Below are positions 16,147 to 24,149 of a stretch of DNA of 64,000 nucleotides, in pieces; the first letter of the stretch is position 1; the number at the start of each line of letters is the position of its first letter. The notes below the pieces were generated by a model that ran no database searches, was not told the DNA's origin, and was given only the letters and a program-made list of their open reading frames with translations. A program made the position numbers and the translations under genes. Location: NCBI GenBank assembly GCA_964560495.1, contig CAZLMM010000003.1, positions 62,001 to 126,000 on the forward strand. Reading direction: 5' to 3'. The stretch comes from UBA5069 sp964560495 (GTDB taxonomy: Bacteria > Chloroflexota > Anaerolineae > Caldilineales > Caldilineaceae).

Positions 16147-19100
16147 ATGAAACTTGGCTTCGTTCATAATTTGCTCATCGCCGTGCTCATGGCGATATTT
16201 GCCACGGCTGCGGCAGGTTCTGCGCTGGCGCAGCCGGAAAATCTGCCCCCCATCAGCACGGAGATGCTGCGCAACGCCACCTACAGCGGCATCTACGACG
16301 CACCGATCACCCTGACCGACGGGCGCTACGAGGGCGAGCCGTTCGTGGCAGGCGACGCTTCCCGCCCAATCGTGGAATACATCGACGGCGCCGAAGTCTA
16401 CGGCGATCTGGATGGCGACGGTGTGGACGATGCCGTGGTCTTCCTGGTGGAGAACAGCGGCGGCACCGGCAACTTTGTCTATGTAGCTGCGCAGTTGAAC
16501 CGCGACGGCCAGCCCTTGGACGCGGGCGCGGTCTGGATCGAAGACCGCATCCAGGTGAAGTCGGCCGCCATTGAAGACGGCCAGGTGGCGCTGGGCCTGA
16601 TTGCGCCGGGGCCGGGAGACGGCGCCTGCTGCCCTAGCTATCGGACGGGCAAGCGTTACGTCCTGCAAGATGGGCTACTGGCGGAGCTGCCCGGCGCAGA
16701 AGAGGAATCGATCAAGGTCACCGCCGCCGACCTGGCCGACACCAGTTGGACCTTGCTCGAACTCGACAAAGATCAACCGGCATTGGCGGATGCAGAAGTC
16801 ACCATTAGCTTTCATGACGGTCAATTCAGCGGCTTTGGCGGCTGCAATACCTACAACGGCGCCTTCACCCTCAGTGACGACAATCCGTTCCTCGTGACGA
16901 TCGGCCCAATCGCCGCAACCCAGATGGCGTGTCCTGAGCCGCTTCTCAGCCAGGAAAGCGCCTACTTTGCGGCGCTGCAACAAGTCAGCCGGTGGGGTTT
17001 TGCCTATGGCCGGCTGGCGCTCGCCTACACGGACGACCAGGGCAACAACGTCCCGCTCCTTTTTGCCCCGCAAGGCGCGCCCGAGGCAACCGATCTGGAC
17101 GCGCTGGTGGCGCATCCCTGGCAGTGGGTCTCCTTCACCAGCCCGGTGGAGCAGTTCGACGTCGAGACGCCAGCAAGCTACAAACTGCGGTTCAACGTGG
17201 ACGGCATCGTCGACATCCTGGCCGACTGCAACACAGCCATTGCCGCCTACGGAGTCGAAAGCGACGACGCCGGCAGCCTCTCGCTCACCGTCGCGCCCAA
17301 GACTGAAACGACCTGTCCGCCGGAATCGCGCGGCGCCCAGTTCCTGAAACTGCTGGGCGGGGCCGCCCGGTTCTTCTTCCAGGACGGTCAACTCTACATC
17401 GATCTCTTCGCCGACGGCGGCGCCATGGCCTTTGCGCCGGCGGCGAGCGCCGACAGCGTGCCGGCGTCAACTGCCGATAGCGGCCCGGTGGCGATTGTCG
17501 GCGAGGCCGGTTCCGCCAACTTCTACGCCTCGCCGGACACCTTCCCAGAGCCGGTCGTGGCCCTGATCGATGTCACGAACGCTATTGCGCAGCAGCCGCG
17601 CTTCGCCAGCGTCGAGGGGCAGATCCTGGGCGCCTTCGACACAGGGATGTTTCCGCTGCCGGCCAAGTACAGCATCAACTTGCCGATCCGGCCTACCGGC
17701 GCCAGCCTGGACCTGGACAACAACGGCATGACCGATGCGGGTGTGCAGGTGTTCGCCCTCATCGTGGCCAACAACTTCACCGGCGATTCGTATCTACAGC
17801 AGCTCGACCAGAGCGGTCTGTCCTCCTACCTGACCGATCTGGTCACCGGCGCCATCACCGAAGGCGCCTTCGTCGTCTATGCGCCCGATGCAAACCAGAG
17901 CTTCCCAAGCGGGTACGGCGCCGATGTGAGATGGTTCACCGCCGACGACCCCAGCGCGCCGCTCATGCAAGGATATACGGTGGTGCGGCTGAGCGCAGAT
18001 GGTCAGGCGACGGTGGACCGCGCGACCGAGCCGGTCGTCGACACCATCGAGCGCCAGGAGGTGGCTTCGCCCGACTTCTCACAGCAGGGCATTCTGGAGA
18101 GCTACAACTCGTTGATTGACGTCCTCAAGCAGCGCTATGCCTACACGGATCTGCGCGGCCTGGACTGGGAACAGATTCGCGCCCAGTACCTGCCCGAGGT
18201 CGAGGCGGCCGACAGCGCCAGCGACACCGCTGCCTACTTCGTGACGCTCAAAACCCTGGCGCACTCGATCCGGGATGCGCACGTCGCGGCCATTCCAGGA
18301 GCGAATGTGGAGGCGATCGTGGCCGATGCGACGGCGCTCGGCGCGCTGATCAGCGGCAACTTGGGCGCAGATACGATCGCTGTCGCGGACCAGGAGGATC
18401 CTGCAGCCGGGCCGGCGGCGAAAACCGTAGTGAGCTTTGTCGGAGAGGACACCCCCGCAGCCGAGGCCGGTTGGGCGCCGGGCGCCGAAATCGTCTCGAT
18501 CGACGGCCAACCAGTGGCGGAGCGCTATGCGAGCCTGCCCCTGATCAAGTCGGTAGGCACCGAAGAGGGCGCGCACGTGCAGTTGGCGCCGCTCGTGTTG
18601 CGCTTCCCGATCAGCCAGACGGTCGTCATCGGCTACCGGCTGCCTGATTCGGCCGAGGTCTTGACCGCGACGATGACCGCCGGCGACTATTCCTGGGATG
18701 CTACGACGCCCCCCGCTACGGAGTCGCCCCTGCCCATCAGTTATCGCCAGCTTGGCGACACGGCTGTGCTGAAGTGGGACAACTTTGCCGACAACATGCC
18801 CGTCAAAATTGCCGTTCTCGAAGAGGCGCTACGCCGCGTGCAAGGGAGCGAGTCCCCCGGCGTCATCCTCGACATGCGCGGCAATACGGGCGGCGCGGCC
18901 GCGCTCTACATGACCATGGCCTCCTACTTCTTCGCGTCGGATCAGCCCATGCCATCTTCGGTGTTCGACTGGTACTATTACGATGAGGTGGCCGGCGGCC
19001 TGGTCAAGGAGTATGCTGCGAACTACCCGTTGAGCGCGCCCAAGCCGGAGCTGGCCTATACCGGGCCACTGGTGGTGCTGGTCGACCAAAACTGCGCCAG

Positions 19101-19761
19101 CGCCTGCGAGTACTTCAGCCAGCACCTGCAGACGCTGGGGCGAGCCACGGTCGTCGGCCAATACAGCACCGAGGGCGCCGGCGGGCCGATCGATCGCATC
19201 AAGCTGCCCGGCGGCTTGATGTTCCAGTACACCATAGGCCGGACGACCTTCGCCGAAACGGAGGAGCCAAACCTGGAGGCAAAGGGCGTCGTACCCGATG
19301 TACGCGTGCCGGTGACGCTGGAGACGGAGCAGGCGAAGCTGGCCGGCGAAGACCCGGTGATGGACGCCGCCCTGGCCGAGTTGGATCGCCTCGCCGCAAG
19401 CGGCGCCGAGCTGGGCGGCACGACCTGGCAGTGGGTGGTTGCCGTCGATGCGTCCGGCGCCATGACGGCGGTGGATACGCCAGGCAGCTACACCATCGCC
19501 TTTGCCGAAGATGGAACAGTGGCGATCCAGGCCGACTGCAACCAGGCGAGCGGCGAGTACATTACAGGCGAGGATGGCGCGCTGATCATCACGCTGGGGC
19601 CGGTCACGCTGGCCGCCTGCCCCGAAGGTTCGCGCAGTGATGCGTTCCTGGGCTATCTCGGCGCCGTGCAGCACGCCGAGGTTGATGGCGCACAGTTGGT
19701 GCTTACGTTGGCCTCTGCCGGCGACGTGATTGCGCTGGCGCTGGAAACAGTGACGCCTTGA
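16147..19761 (+). CDS. Exported META-domain / S41-family peptidase protein
   Basis: A 1,204-residue secreted protein. After a signal peptide (1-28) comes an N-terminal module (about 35-190, with TYSGIYDAPITLTDGRYEG, GDLDGDGVDDA and CCPSYRTGKRYVLQDG), a META domain (about 195-315, with GFGGCNTYNGAF), a second META-like domain (about 316-430), an unassigned linker, and an S41 C-terminal-processing-type peptidase (about 650-1060) containing a PDZ-like segment (EAGWAPGAEIVSIDGQPVA). The nucleophile Ser985 is in NCASACEYF; the Lys of the CtpA dyad is not obvious, so it may belong to a Lys-independent branch or be inactive. A third META-like domain closes the protein (about 1088-1204). Modules are shared with the hydrolase gene at 35700. 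The start at 16147 is chosen by signal peptide and AGAGGA upstream. Confidence 0.85.
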   Translation: MKLGFVHNLLIAVLMAIFATAAAGSALAQPENLPPISTEMLRNATYSGIYDAPITLTDGRYEGEPFVAGDASRPIVEYIDGAEVYGDLDGDGVDDAVVFLVENSGGTGNFVYVAAQLNRDGQPLDAGAVWIEDRIQVKSAAIEDGQVALGLIAPGPGDGACCPSYRTGKRYVLQDGLLAELPGAEEESIKVTAADLADTSWTLLELDKDQPALADAEVTISFHDGQFSGFGGCNTYNGAFTLSDDNPFLVTIGPIAATQMACPEPLLSQESAYFAALQQVSRWGFAYGRLALAYTDDQGNNVPLLFAPQGAPEATDLDALVAHPWQWVSFTSPVEQFDVETPASYKLRFNVDGIVDILADCNTAIAAYGVESDDAGSLSLTVAPKTETTCPPESRGAQFLKLLGGAARFFFQDGQLYIDLFADGGAMAFAPAASADSVPASTADSGPVAIVGEAGSANFYASPDTFPEPVVALIDVTNAIAQQPRFASVEGQILGAFDTGMFPLPAKYSINLPIRPTGASLDLDNNGMTDAGVQVFALIVANNFTGDSYLQQLDQSGLSSYLTDLVTGAITEGAFVVYAPDANQSFPSGYGADVRWFTADDPSAPLMQGYTVVRLSADGQATVDRATEPVVDTIERQEVASPDFSQQGILESYNSLIDVLKQRYAYTDLRGLDWEQIRAQYLPEVEAADSASDTAAYFVTLKTLAHSIRDAHVAAIPGANVEAIVADATALGALISGNLGADTIAVADQEDPAAGPAAKTVVSFVGEDTPAAEAGWAPGAEIVSIDGQPVAERYASLPLIKSVGTEEGAHVQLAPLVLRFPISQTVVIGYRLPDSAEVLTATMTAGDYSWDATTPPATESPLPISYRQLGDTAVLKWDNFADNMPVKIAVLEEALRRVQGSESPGVILDMRGNTGGAAALYMTMASYFFASDQPMPSSVFDWYYYDEVAGGLVKEYAANYPLSAPKPELAYTGPLVVLVDQNCASACEYFSQHLQTLGRATVVGQYSTEGAGGPIDRIKLPGGLMFQYTIGRTTFAETEEPNLEAKGVVPDVRVPVTLETEQAKLAGEDPVMDAALAELDRLAASGAELGGTTWQWVVAVDASGAMTAVDTPGSYTIAFAEDGTVAIQADCNQASGEYITGEDGALIITLGPVTLAACPEGSRSDAFLGYLGAVQHAEVDGAQLVLTLASAGDVIALALETVTP

Positions 19762-19762
19762 T

Positions 19763-19987
19763 ATGAAACACGCCTTGAACAACGCCGGCCAGCTCATCGA
19801 AGCCAGTGCGGACAGCGCTTCCCTCGGTCGCTGCCCGCACTGTGGCGCGCTGGTGATCCTGCGCCGGCGTCGAGATGGTCGCGGTGGCGTCACCTATTTC
19901 TGGCGCCACCAGGATTACACGAAGCTCAGTTGTCCAACGCACGCCTCGATGACTGTTGTCTCTGGCGAGCGGGGTGTACAAGTGTAG
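19763..19987 (+). CDS. Small zinc-ribbon-like protein
   Basis: A 74-residue protein starting one base after the stop of the S41 gene. It holds RCPHCGALVILRRRRDGRG, then TYFWRHQDYTKLSCP, so a CxxC pair and a later single Cys with nearby His residues could bind zinc. The FWRH segment recalls the front zinc-binding part of CoiA-like competence proteins, but the length is far too short for that family. Function unknown. The tight spacing suggests co-translation with the S41 gene. Confidence 0.55.
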   Translation: MKHALNNAGQLIEASADSASLGRCPHCGALVILRRRRDGRGGVTYFWRHQDYTKLSCPTHASMTVVSGERGVQV

Positions 19988-20092
19988 GAACGAAGCAACA
20001 CGTGAACCGGTGCAAGTTTCAGTCCTGCATGAATCCTCACGCAAAGGCGCGAAGCACGCGAAGGAATTCATCTTCAACCTGCAACGCCAGCC

Positions 20093-20155
20093 TATGTGAC
20101 CGACCTCCAGGCGGCCCACGCAGCCAGGCCAGCTTTGGCAGCGCCGTCTTCTACG
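20093..20155 (+). pseudogene. Relic fragment of a lipoprotein gene like that at 38628
   Basis: About 63 bases here (coding in one frame for YVTDLQAAH, then after a small deletion QASFGSAVFY) closely match 39174-39242 inside the lipoprotein gene at 38628-39632 (YVTDLEAAYG and QAGFGSAVFY). No start, stop or remaining domain is present, so it is a degraded duplicate left by recombination. The rest of 19988-20232 holds nothing recognisable. Confidence 0.65.
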
Positions 20156-20232
20156 GAGCAGTAACTGGCTCGTCTTTCTGTTGGATTGAGTCGTGTGCAG
20201 TCAAACCTTCAATCATGCAAAGGTAGAGAGCA

Positions 20233-21645
20233 ATGGCAGTAGTTCGCCGCGTAGGTATGCCAGAGAATGACAGCGAAAAGCGCGCAATCAATCGCCTTGT
20301 CAAGGGGCTGCCCGATGACTATATCATTTTTCACAATTTCGAGCTGACCACCGGGCGCGGTCTGCCCTATGAATACGACATCGCCGTGCTCGCCCCGCAC
20401 GCGCTCTATCACGTCGAGGTCAAGGGCTACCAGGGTGAAATCCGCGGCAACAACTTGCAATGGGTCTTCGAGAATGGCAGCGTCTATCCCAGCCCCATCC
20501 CGCTGGCGAACAAGAAGACCAAGATCCTGGCCGGCAAGCTGCGCGACTACTCGCGGCGTCTGGATGAAGTCTTTGTGGATACGCTGATCCTGTTGACCGA
20601 CGACCACGCCCACATCCACATCCGCGACGACCAGGCGGATCGCGTTGTTCACCTGCGCGACTCACTGCGCCGGCTCGTCGATCCGGCCCAGCTCCCGGTC
20701 GCCGCCAATGACGTTACACCGCTGTACAAGCTGGTCTTCGAGGCGATGTCCATGGCGCGACCGGCCACGAGCGTTCAGACGATTGGTCTGTACGACGTGA
20801 TTGAAAAAGTTGACCAGGATGATCGCTTTACGCTCTTCCTGGCCAGACACCGCTACATCGAGACGCAGCCGAAGACACTGCTCAAGGTCTACCACTTCGA
20901 CGTCTACGCCAGTGAGGAAGAGAAACAGTATCGCATTCGCGAGATTTTTCACGGTCAGGATGCCATGCGACTGTTGGGCGCCCACCGCAATCTGCTCCGC
21001 ACCGGCGACATGTTCGCCTGGAGCGACGACAGCTTCGTCGAACCGGAGGAGTACGTGGAGCGCGGGCAGTGGCTCGAAACCCTGTTGGACAAACAAATCT
21101 GGAAGACCCTCACCTGGCAGACAAAGACGCTCATCATTCGCAGCATTGCCGCGGGGCTGGGATATGCCCACCGGCAGGGGGTGATCCACCGGGATGTGCG
21201 CCCGCGCAACATCCTGGTGGCGTCGCACACTGTCAAGCTGGGCAACTTCGACATGGCCTTCATCCCCAACGCGCCCAATCTCAGCATCGCCCAATCGGTG
21301 CGCGATCACTTTGACCGACGCTATGTCGCCCCGGCGGTCTGGCTGAATCCGCGCGATGTAACGCCAGCTTCGGACATCTACTCGTTGGGGCTGGTCTTCT
21401 ATCAGTTGATCACCGGCGAACCGCCCCGCCACGACGTGGAAGCGGTGCTGGGCGGCGCAGGCATCGCCATCGATCTTGCACGGCTTGAAGATGAACTTAG
21501 CCGTACGGACAGCCCCAACTTCATGGTCGACCCTGCCGGCGCTACCGAAATCATCGCCCGCATGTGTGCGCCGGAACGGTCGGAACGCTACGCCACCCTG
21601 GACGAAGTGCTGACCGATCTTGACATCTTGAAGGAGAGTGCGTGA
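20233..21645 (+). CDS. NERD-domain protein kinase with degenerate DFG motif
   Basis: A 470-residue cytoplasmic protein. Residues 10-130 form a NERD nuclease-related domain with the restriction-endonuclease-like residues Asp49 (YEYDIAV), Glu62 and Lys64 (VEVKGY). The rest is a Ser/Thr protein kinase: candidate ATP-binding Lys in LLKVYHF, catalytic loop HRDVRPRN (His319, Asp321) and a late SDIYSLGLVFYQLITGEPP. The metal-binding DFG is replaced by NFD (Asn338), so phosphotransfer may be weak or lost. The NERD-kinase pairing is known from PglW of BREX-type systems; this protein is much shorter. It heads a four-gene operon, and its stop overlaps the next start by four bases (GTGA). A purine-rich GGTAGAGAG precedes ATG 20233. 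Confidence 0.9.
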   Translation: MAVVRRVGMPENDSEKRAINRLVKGLPDDYIIFHNFELTTGRGLPYEYDIAVLAPHALYHVEVKGYQGEIRGNNLQWVFENGSVYPSPIPLANKKTKILAGKLRDYSRRLDEVFVDTLILLTDDHAHIHIRDDQADRVVHLRDSLRRLVDPAQLPVAANDVTPLYKLVFEAMSMARPATSVQTIGLYDVIEKVDQDDRFTLFLARHRYIETQPKTLLKVYHFDVYASEEEKQYRIREIFHGQDAMRLLGAHRNLLRTGDMFAWSDDSFVEPEEYVERGQWLETLLDKQIWKTLTWQTKTLIIRSIAAGLGYAHRQGVIHRDVRPRNILVASHTVKLGNFDMAFIPNAPNLSIAQSVRDHFDRRYVAPAVWLNPRDVTPASDIYSLGLVFYQLITGEPPRHDVEAVLGGAGIAIDLARLEDELSRTDSPNFMVDPAGATEIIARMCAPERSERYATLDEVLTDLDILKESA

Positions 21646-23672
21646 GCGTTTCGCCCATGACCGCAGCAGAAGCTGGCAACCAACGCGCTACGCACGGGCG
21701 CGTCGCACTGCTGATCGGCGCGGCGCTGTTGCTCGATTTCGGTGTTGGATACCTGGCAGGCCAGCTTCTGCAACTGCCGCTCTGGCTGGATTCCATTAGC
21801 ACGATCCTGGTGGGCGCGCTGCTCGGCCCGCTGGCGGGCGCGGCCACCGGCGTCGCGGCCAACCTCCTCGTTGGCGTCGTGACCGACAACCACGCGGCGC
21901 TCCCTTTTGCCATCACCGCGGCGTTCATCGGCTGGGCGGCCGGCTACGCGGCGCAGCTTGGCGCGTTCGAGCGGCTGTGGCGCGTGGCGCTCGCTGGCCT
22001 GCTGGTGGGCTTCGGCGCCGCGCTCATCTCTGCACCCATCGCCGCCTATGTCTTTGGCGGGCTGACCGACAAGGGCGTCGCCTATCTGCGTGCGCTGCTG
22101 GATGCCGCCGGCGCCACCATCTTCCAACTGACTACGTTGCAGGGGTTGATCAGCGACCCGCTGGATAAGGTGATTTCATTCGTGGCAGCCTGGCTGCTGT
22201 GGCGACCGCTGCGCGCCTGGTTCCCGCCGTTGCGCCGGGCCGGGACGCAGCCGCTTGGCGCGCTCAAAGGCTACACGCTGGCGGTGGTGGCTTCGCTGCT
22301 GGCGCTGCTGATCTTCATCATCTTCCTGCCGGCGACCGGCCCCAGCATCTTCTCGATCTTCTACCTGGCGGTGCTGCTCAGCGCCTGGCGCGGCGGGCTG
22401 GGGCCCGCCCTGCTTGCCATCGGCGTGGGTGCATCTGCCATTTTCCTGTTGTTGATTGCACCGGCGGCTGGCGTCAGGGACATCGTGGCCGACTGGTTCC
22501 GCCTGGTCGATTTCGTCGTCGTAGCCGGCGTGATTGCCTTCATCGCCATCCAGCTCGAGCAGAGCAGGCAGCGGCTGGCGCAGGCGTTGCAGGCAGAACG
22601 CACCGGGCAGGCGCAGTTGCGCGCCATCGCCGACGGCGTCGCCGAAGCGCTGGCGTTGATTGCGCCCGACCAACGCGTGCTCACCGTCAACCGGCGCTTT
22701 GGCGAGATTTTCGGCGTGCCGGTGGAACGGGTGGCGGGTCAGCGCCTGGAAGATGTGCGCACGCTGTACGACCAGGTCTTCGAGGACGCCGCGGCGCTCT
22801 ACGCGGCGTCCGTGGCCGCCAGCGCCGACGCCGAGCAGACCTTTACGCGGCTGATCGTGCAGAAGTGGCCGCAGCGGCGCGAACTGCTCCACTACTCCAC
22901 GCCCGTACACAGCGCCGACGGTTTCCTGGGGCGGCTCTACGTCTTCCGCGATGTCACCCACGAGCGCGAGGTCGACCGCATGAAGACGGAGTTCGTCTCG
23001 CTGGCCTCCCACGAACTGCGCACGCCGCTGACCTCGATCAAGGGCTTCACCGAGATGGTGCTGGACGGCGACGCTGGGGAGATCAACGACGAAGTGGCCG
23101 AGTACCTGGGCATCGTCCACAGCAACGCCGACCGGCTGGTGGCGCTGGTCAACGACCTGCTCGACCTCTCGCGCATCGAGTCGGGGCGCGTCCAGCTCAA
23201 GGCCGCGCCGGTCGATCTGGCCGCCGTGGTCGAGAACGTAGTCGTGACCCTGAGCCAGAAGATCGCCGAAAAGGCGCAAACGCTGACTGTCGAGATAGAT
23301 CCGGCGGCGACCGCTGTGGTGGGCGATCCCGACAAACTCGTCCAGGTGCTCACCAACTACGTGAGCAACGCGCACAAGTACACCCAGACGGGCGGCGCCA
23401 TCCGCATCGAGGTCACGCCGCAGGCTGGCTTTGCCCGCGTCGCCGTGATCGACAACGGCCACGGCATTGCGCCGGCGGACCAGGCGCGACTCTTCACCCG
23501 CTTCTACCGTGTGGACACCGAACTGACGCGTGAAGTGGGCGGCACCGGGCTGGGACTCTCGATCGTGAAGCAGTTGATCGAACTGCAGGGCGGCGAGGTC
23601 GGCGTCGCCAGCGCGCTCGGCGCCGGCTCCACCTTCTGGTTCACCGTGCCGCTGCAAGCTCCAGCGGAATAG
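21642..23672 (+). CDS. Membrane sensor histidine kinase with ECF-S-like and DUF4118-like input region
   Basis: A 676-residue histidine kinase. Residues 20-190 are multi-helix and resemble the substrate-binding S component of ECF transporters (WLDSISTILVGALLGPLAG, FAITAAFIGWAAGY). Residues 205-300 resemble the KdpD-type DUF4118 membrane block (YLAVLLSAWRGGLGPALLAI). A PAS domain (about 325-440), a HisKA domain with phospho-acceptor His457 (SLASHELRTPLTSIKGF) and an HATPase domain (NYVSNAHKYTQTGG, DNGHGIAP, GGTGLGLSIVKQLI) follow, so the kinase core is intact. The GTG start at 21642 has AAGGAG five bases upstream and overlaps the kinase stop. The signal sensed is unknown; a small hydrophobic ligand is one guess from the S-component likeness. 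Confidence 0.9.
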   Translation: MSVSPMTAAEAGNQRATHGRVALLIGAALLLDFGVGYLAGQLLQLPLWLDSISTILVGALLGPLAGAATGVAANLLVGVVTDNHAALPFAITAAFIGWAAGYAAQLGAFERLWRVALAGLLVGFGAALISAPIAAYVFGGLTDKGVAYLRALLDAAGATIFQLTTLQGLISDPLDKVISFVAAWLLWRPLRAWFPPLRRAGTQPLGALKGYTLAVVASLLALLIFIIFLPATGPSIFSIFYLAVLLSAWRGGLGPALLAIGVGASAIFLLLIAPAAGVRDIVADWFRLVDFVVVAGVIAFIAIQLEQSRQRLAQALQAERTGQAQLRAIADGVAEALALIAPDQRVLTVNRRFGEIFGVPVERVAGQRLEDVRTLYDQVFEDAAALYAASVAASADAEQTFTRLIVQKWPQRRELLHYSTPVHSADGFLGRLYVFRDVTHEREVDRMKTEFVSLASHELRTPLTSIKGFTEMVLDGDAGEINDEVAEYLGIVHSNADRLVALVNDLLDLSRIESGRVQLKAAPVDLAAVVENVVVTLSQKIAEKAQTLTVEIDPAATAVVGDPDKLVQVLTNYVSNAHKYTQTGGAIRIEVTPQAGFARVAVIDNGHGIAPADQARLFTRFYRVDTELTREVGGTGLGLSIVKQLIELQGGEVGVASALGAGSTFWFTVPLQAPAE

Positions 23673-23753
23673 CCAATTCGGGACGAGACCACGGCTGCCT
23701 TGCGTCGCCCCTCGCCTCTCGCAACTCGCAACTATCACACAGGAGGAACCCTT

Positions 23754-24149
23754 ATGTCCATCAAAGTGCTTGCCGTCGATGACGAAGATGATGTGCGTCG
23801 GCTGATCCAGGTCAAGCTGAAGAAGGCCGGCTTCGAAGTGATCACCGCTGTCAACGGCGAGGAAGGCGTCGCCCTGGCTAAATCCGAACAGCCGGACGTG
23901 GTCATTATGGATTGGATGATGCCCAAAATGGACGGCCCGACCGCCACCGCCCTCATCAAGACGGAGTGCGATCCGGCGCCCATCGTGTTGATGCTCACCG
24001 CCAAGGGTGCGGAGAACGATGTCATTCAGGGGCTGGTGGGCGGCGCCGATGACTACATCGTCAAACCCTTCGCCCCGCGCGAGCTGATCGCCCGCGTCAA
24101 TGTGGCGCTGGTCAAGGCGGGCAAGCAGCCGCTGATCGGGGAGTCATAA
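23754..24149 (+). CDS. Single-domain response regulator (receiver only)
   Basis: A 131-residue CheY-like receiver with no output domain. The acidic pocket is at Asp9-Asp10 (AVDDEDD), the phospho-acceptor is Asp53 (VIMDWMMP), followed by MLTAKG and the conserved Lys in DYIVKPF. It should take phosphate from the histidine kinase 81 bases upstream and act by protein contact. AGGAGG at 23741-23746 fixes the start at 23754. Its stop shares one base with the helicase start (TAATG), so the helicase is the natural candidate partner. That link is inferred from gene order. Confidence 0.93.
   Translation: MSIKVLAVDDEDDVRRLIQVKLKKAGFEVITAVNGEEGVALAKSEQPDVVIMDWMMPKMDGPTATALIKTECDPAPIVLMLTAKGAENDVIQGLVGGADDYIVKPFAPRELIARVNVALVKAGKQPLIGES

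Noticed and set aside
22176..23738. Reverse open frame of 520 codons opposite the histidine kinase
   Set aside because: The forward frame has intact HisKA and HATPase motifs; the reverse has no domain.
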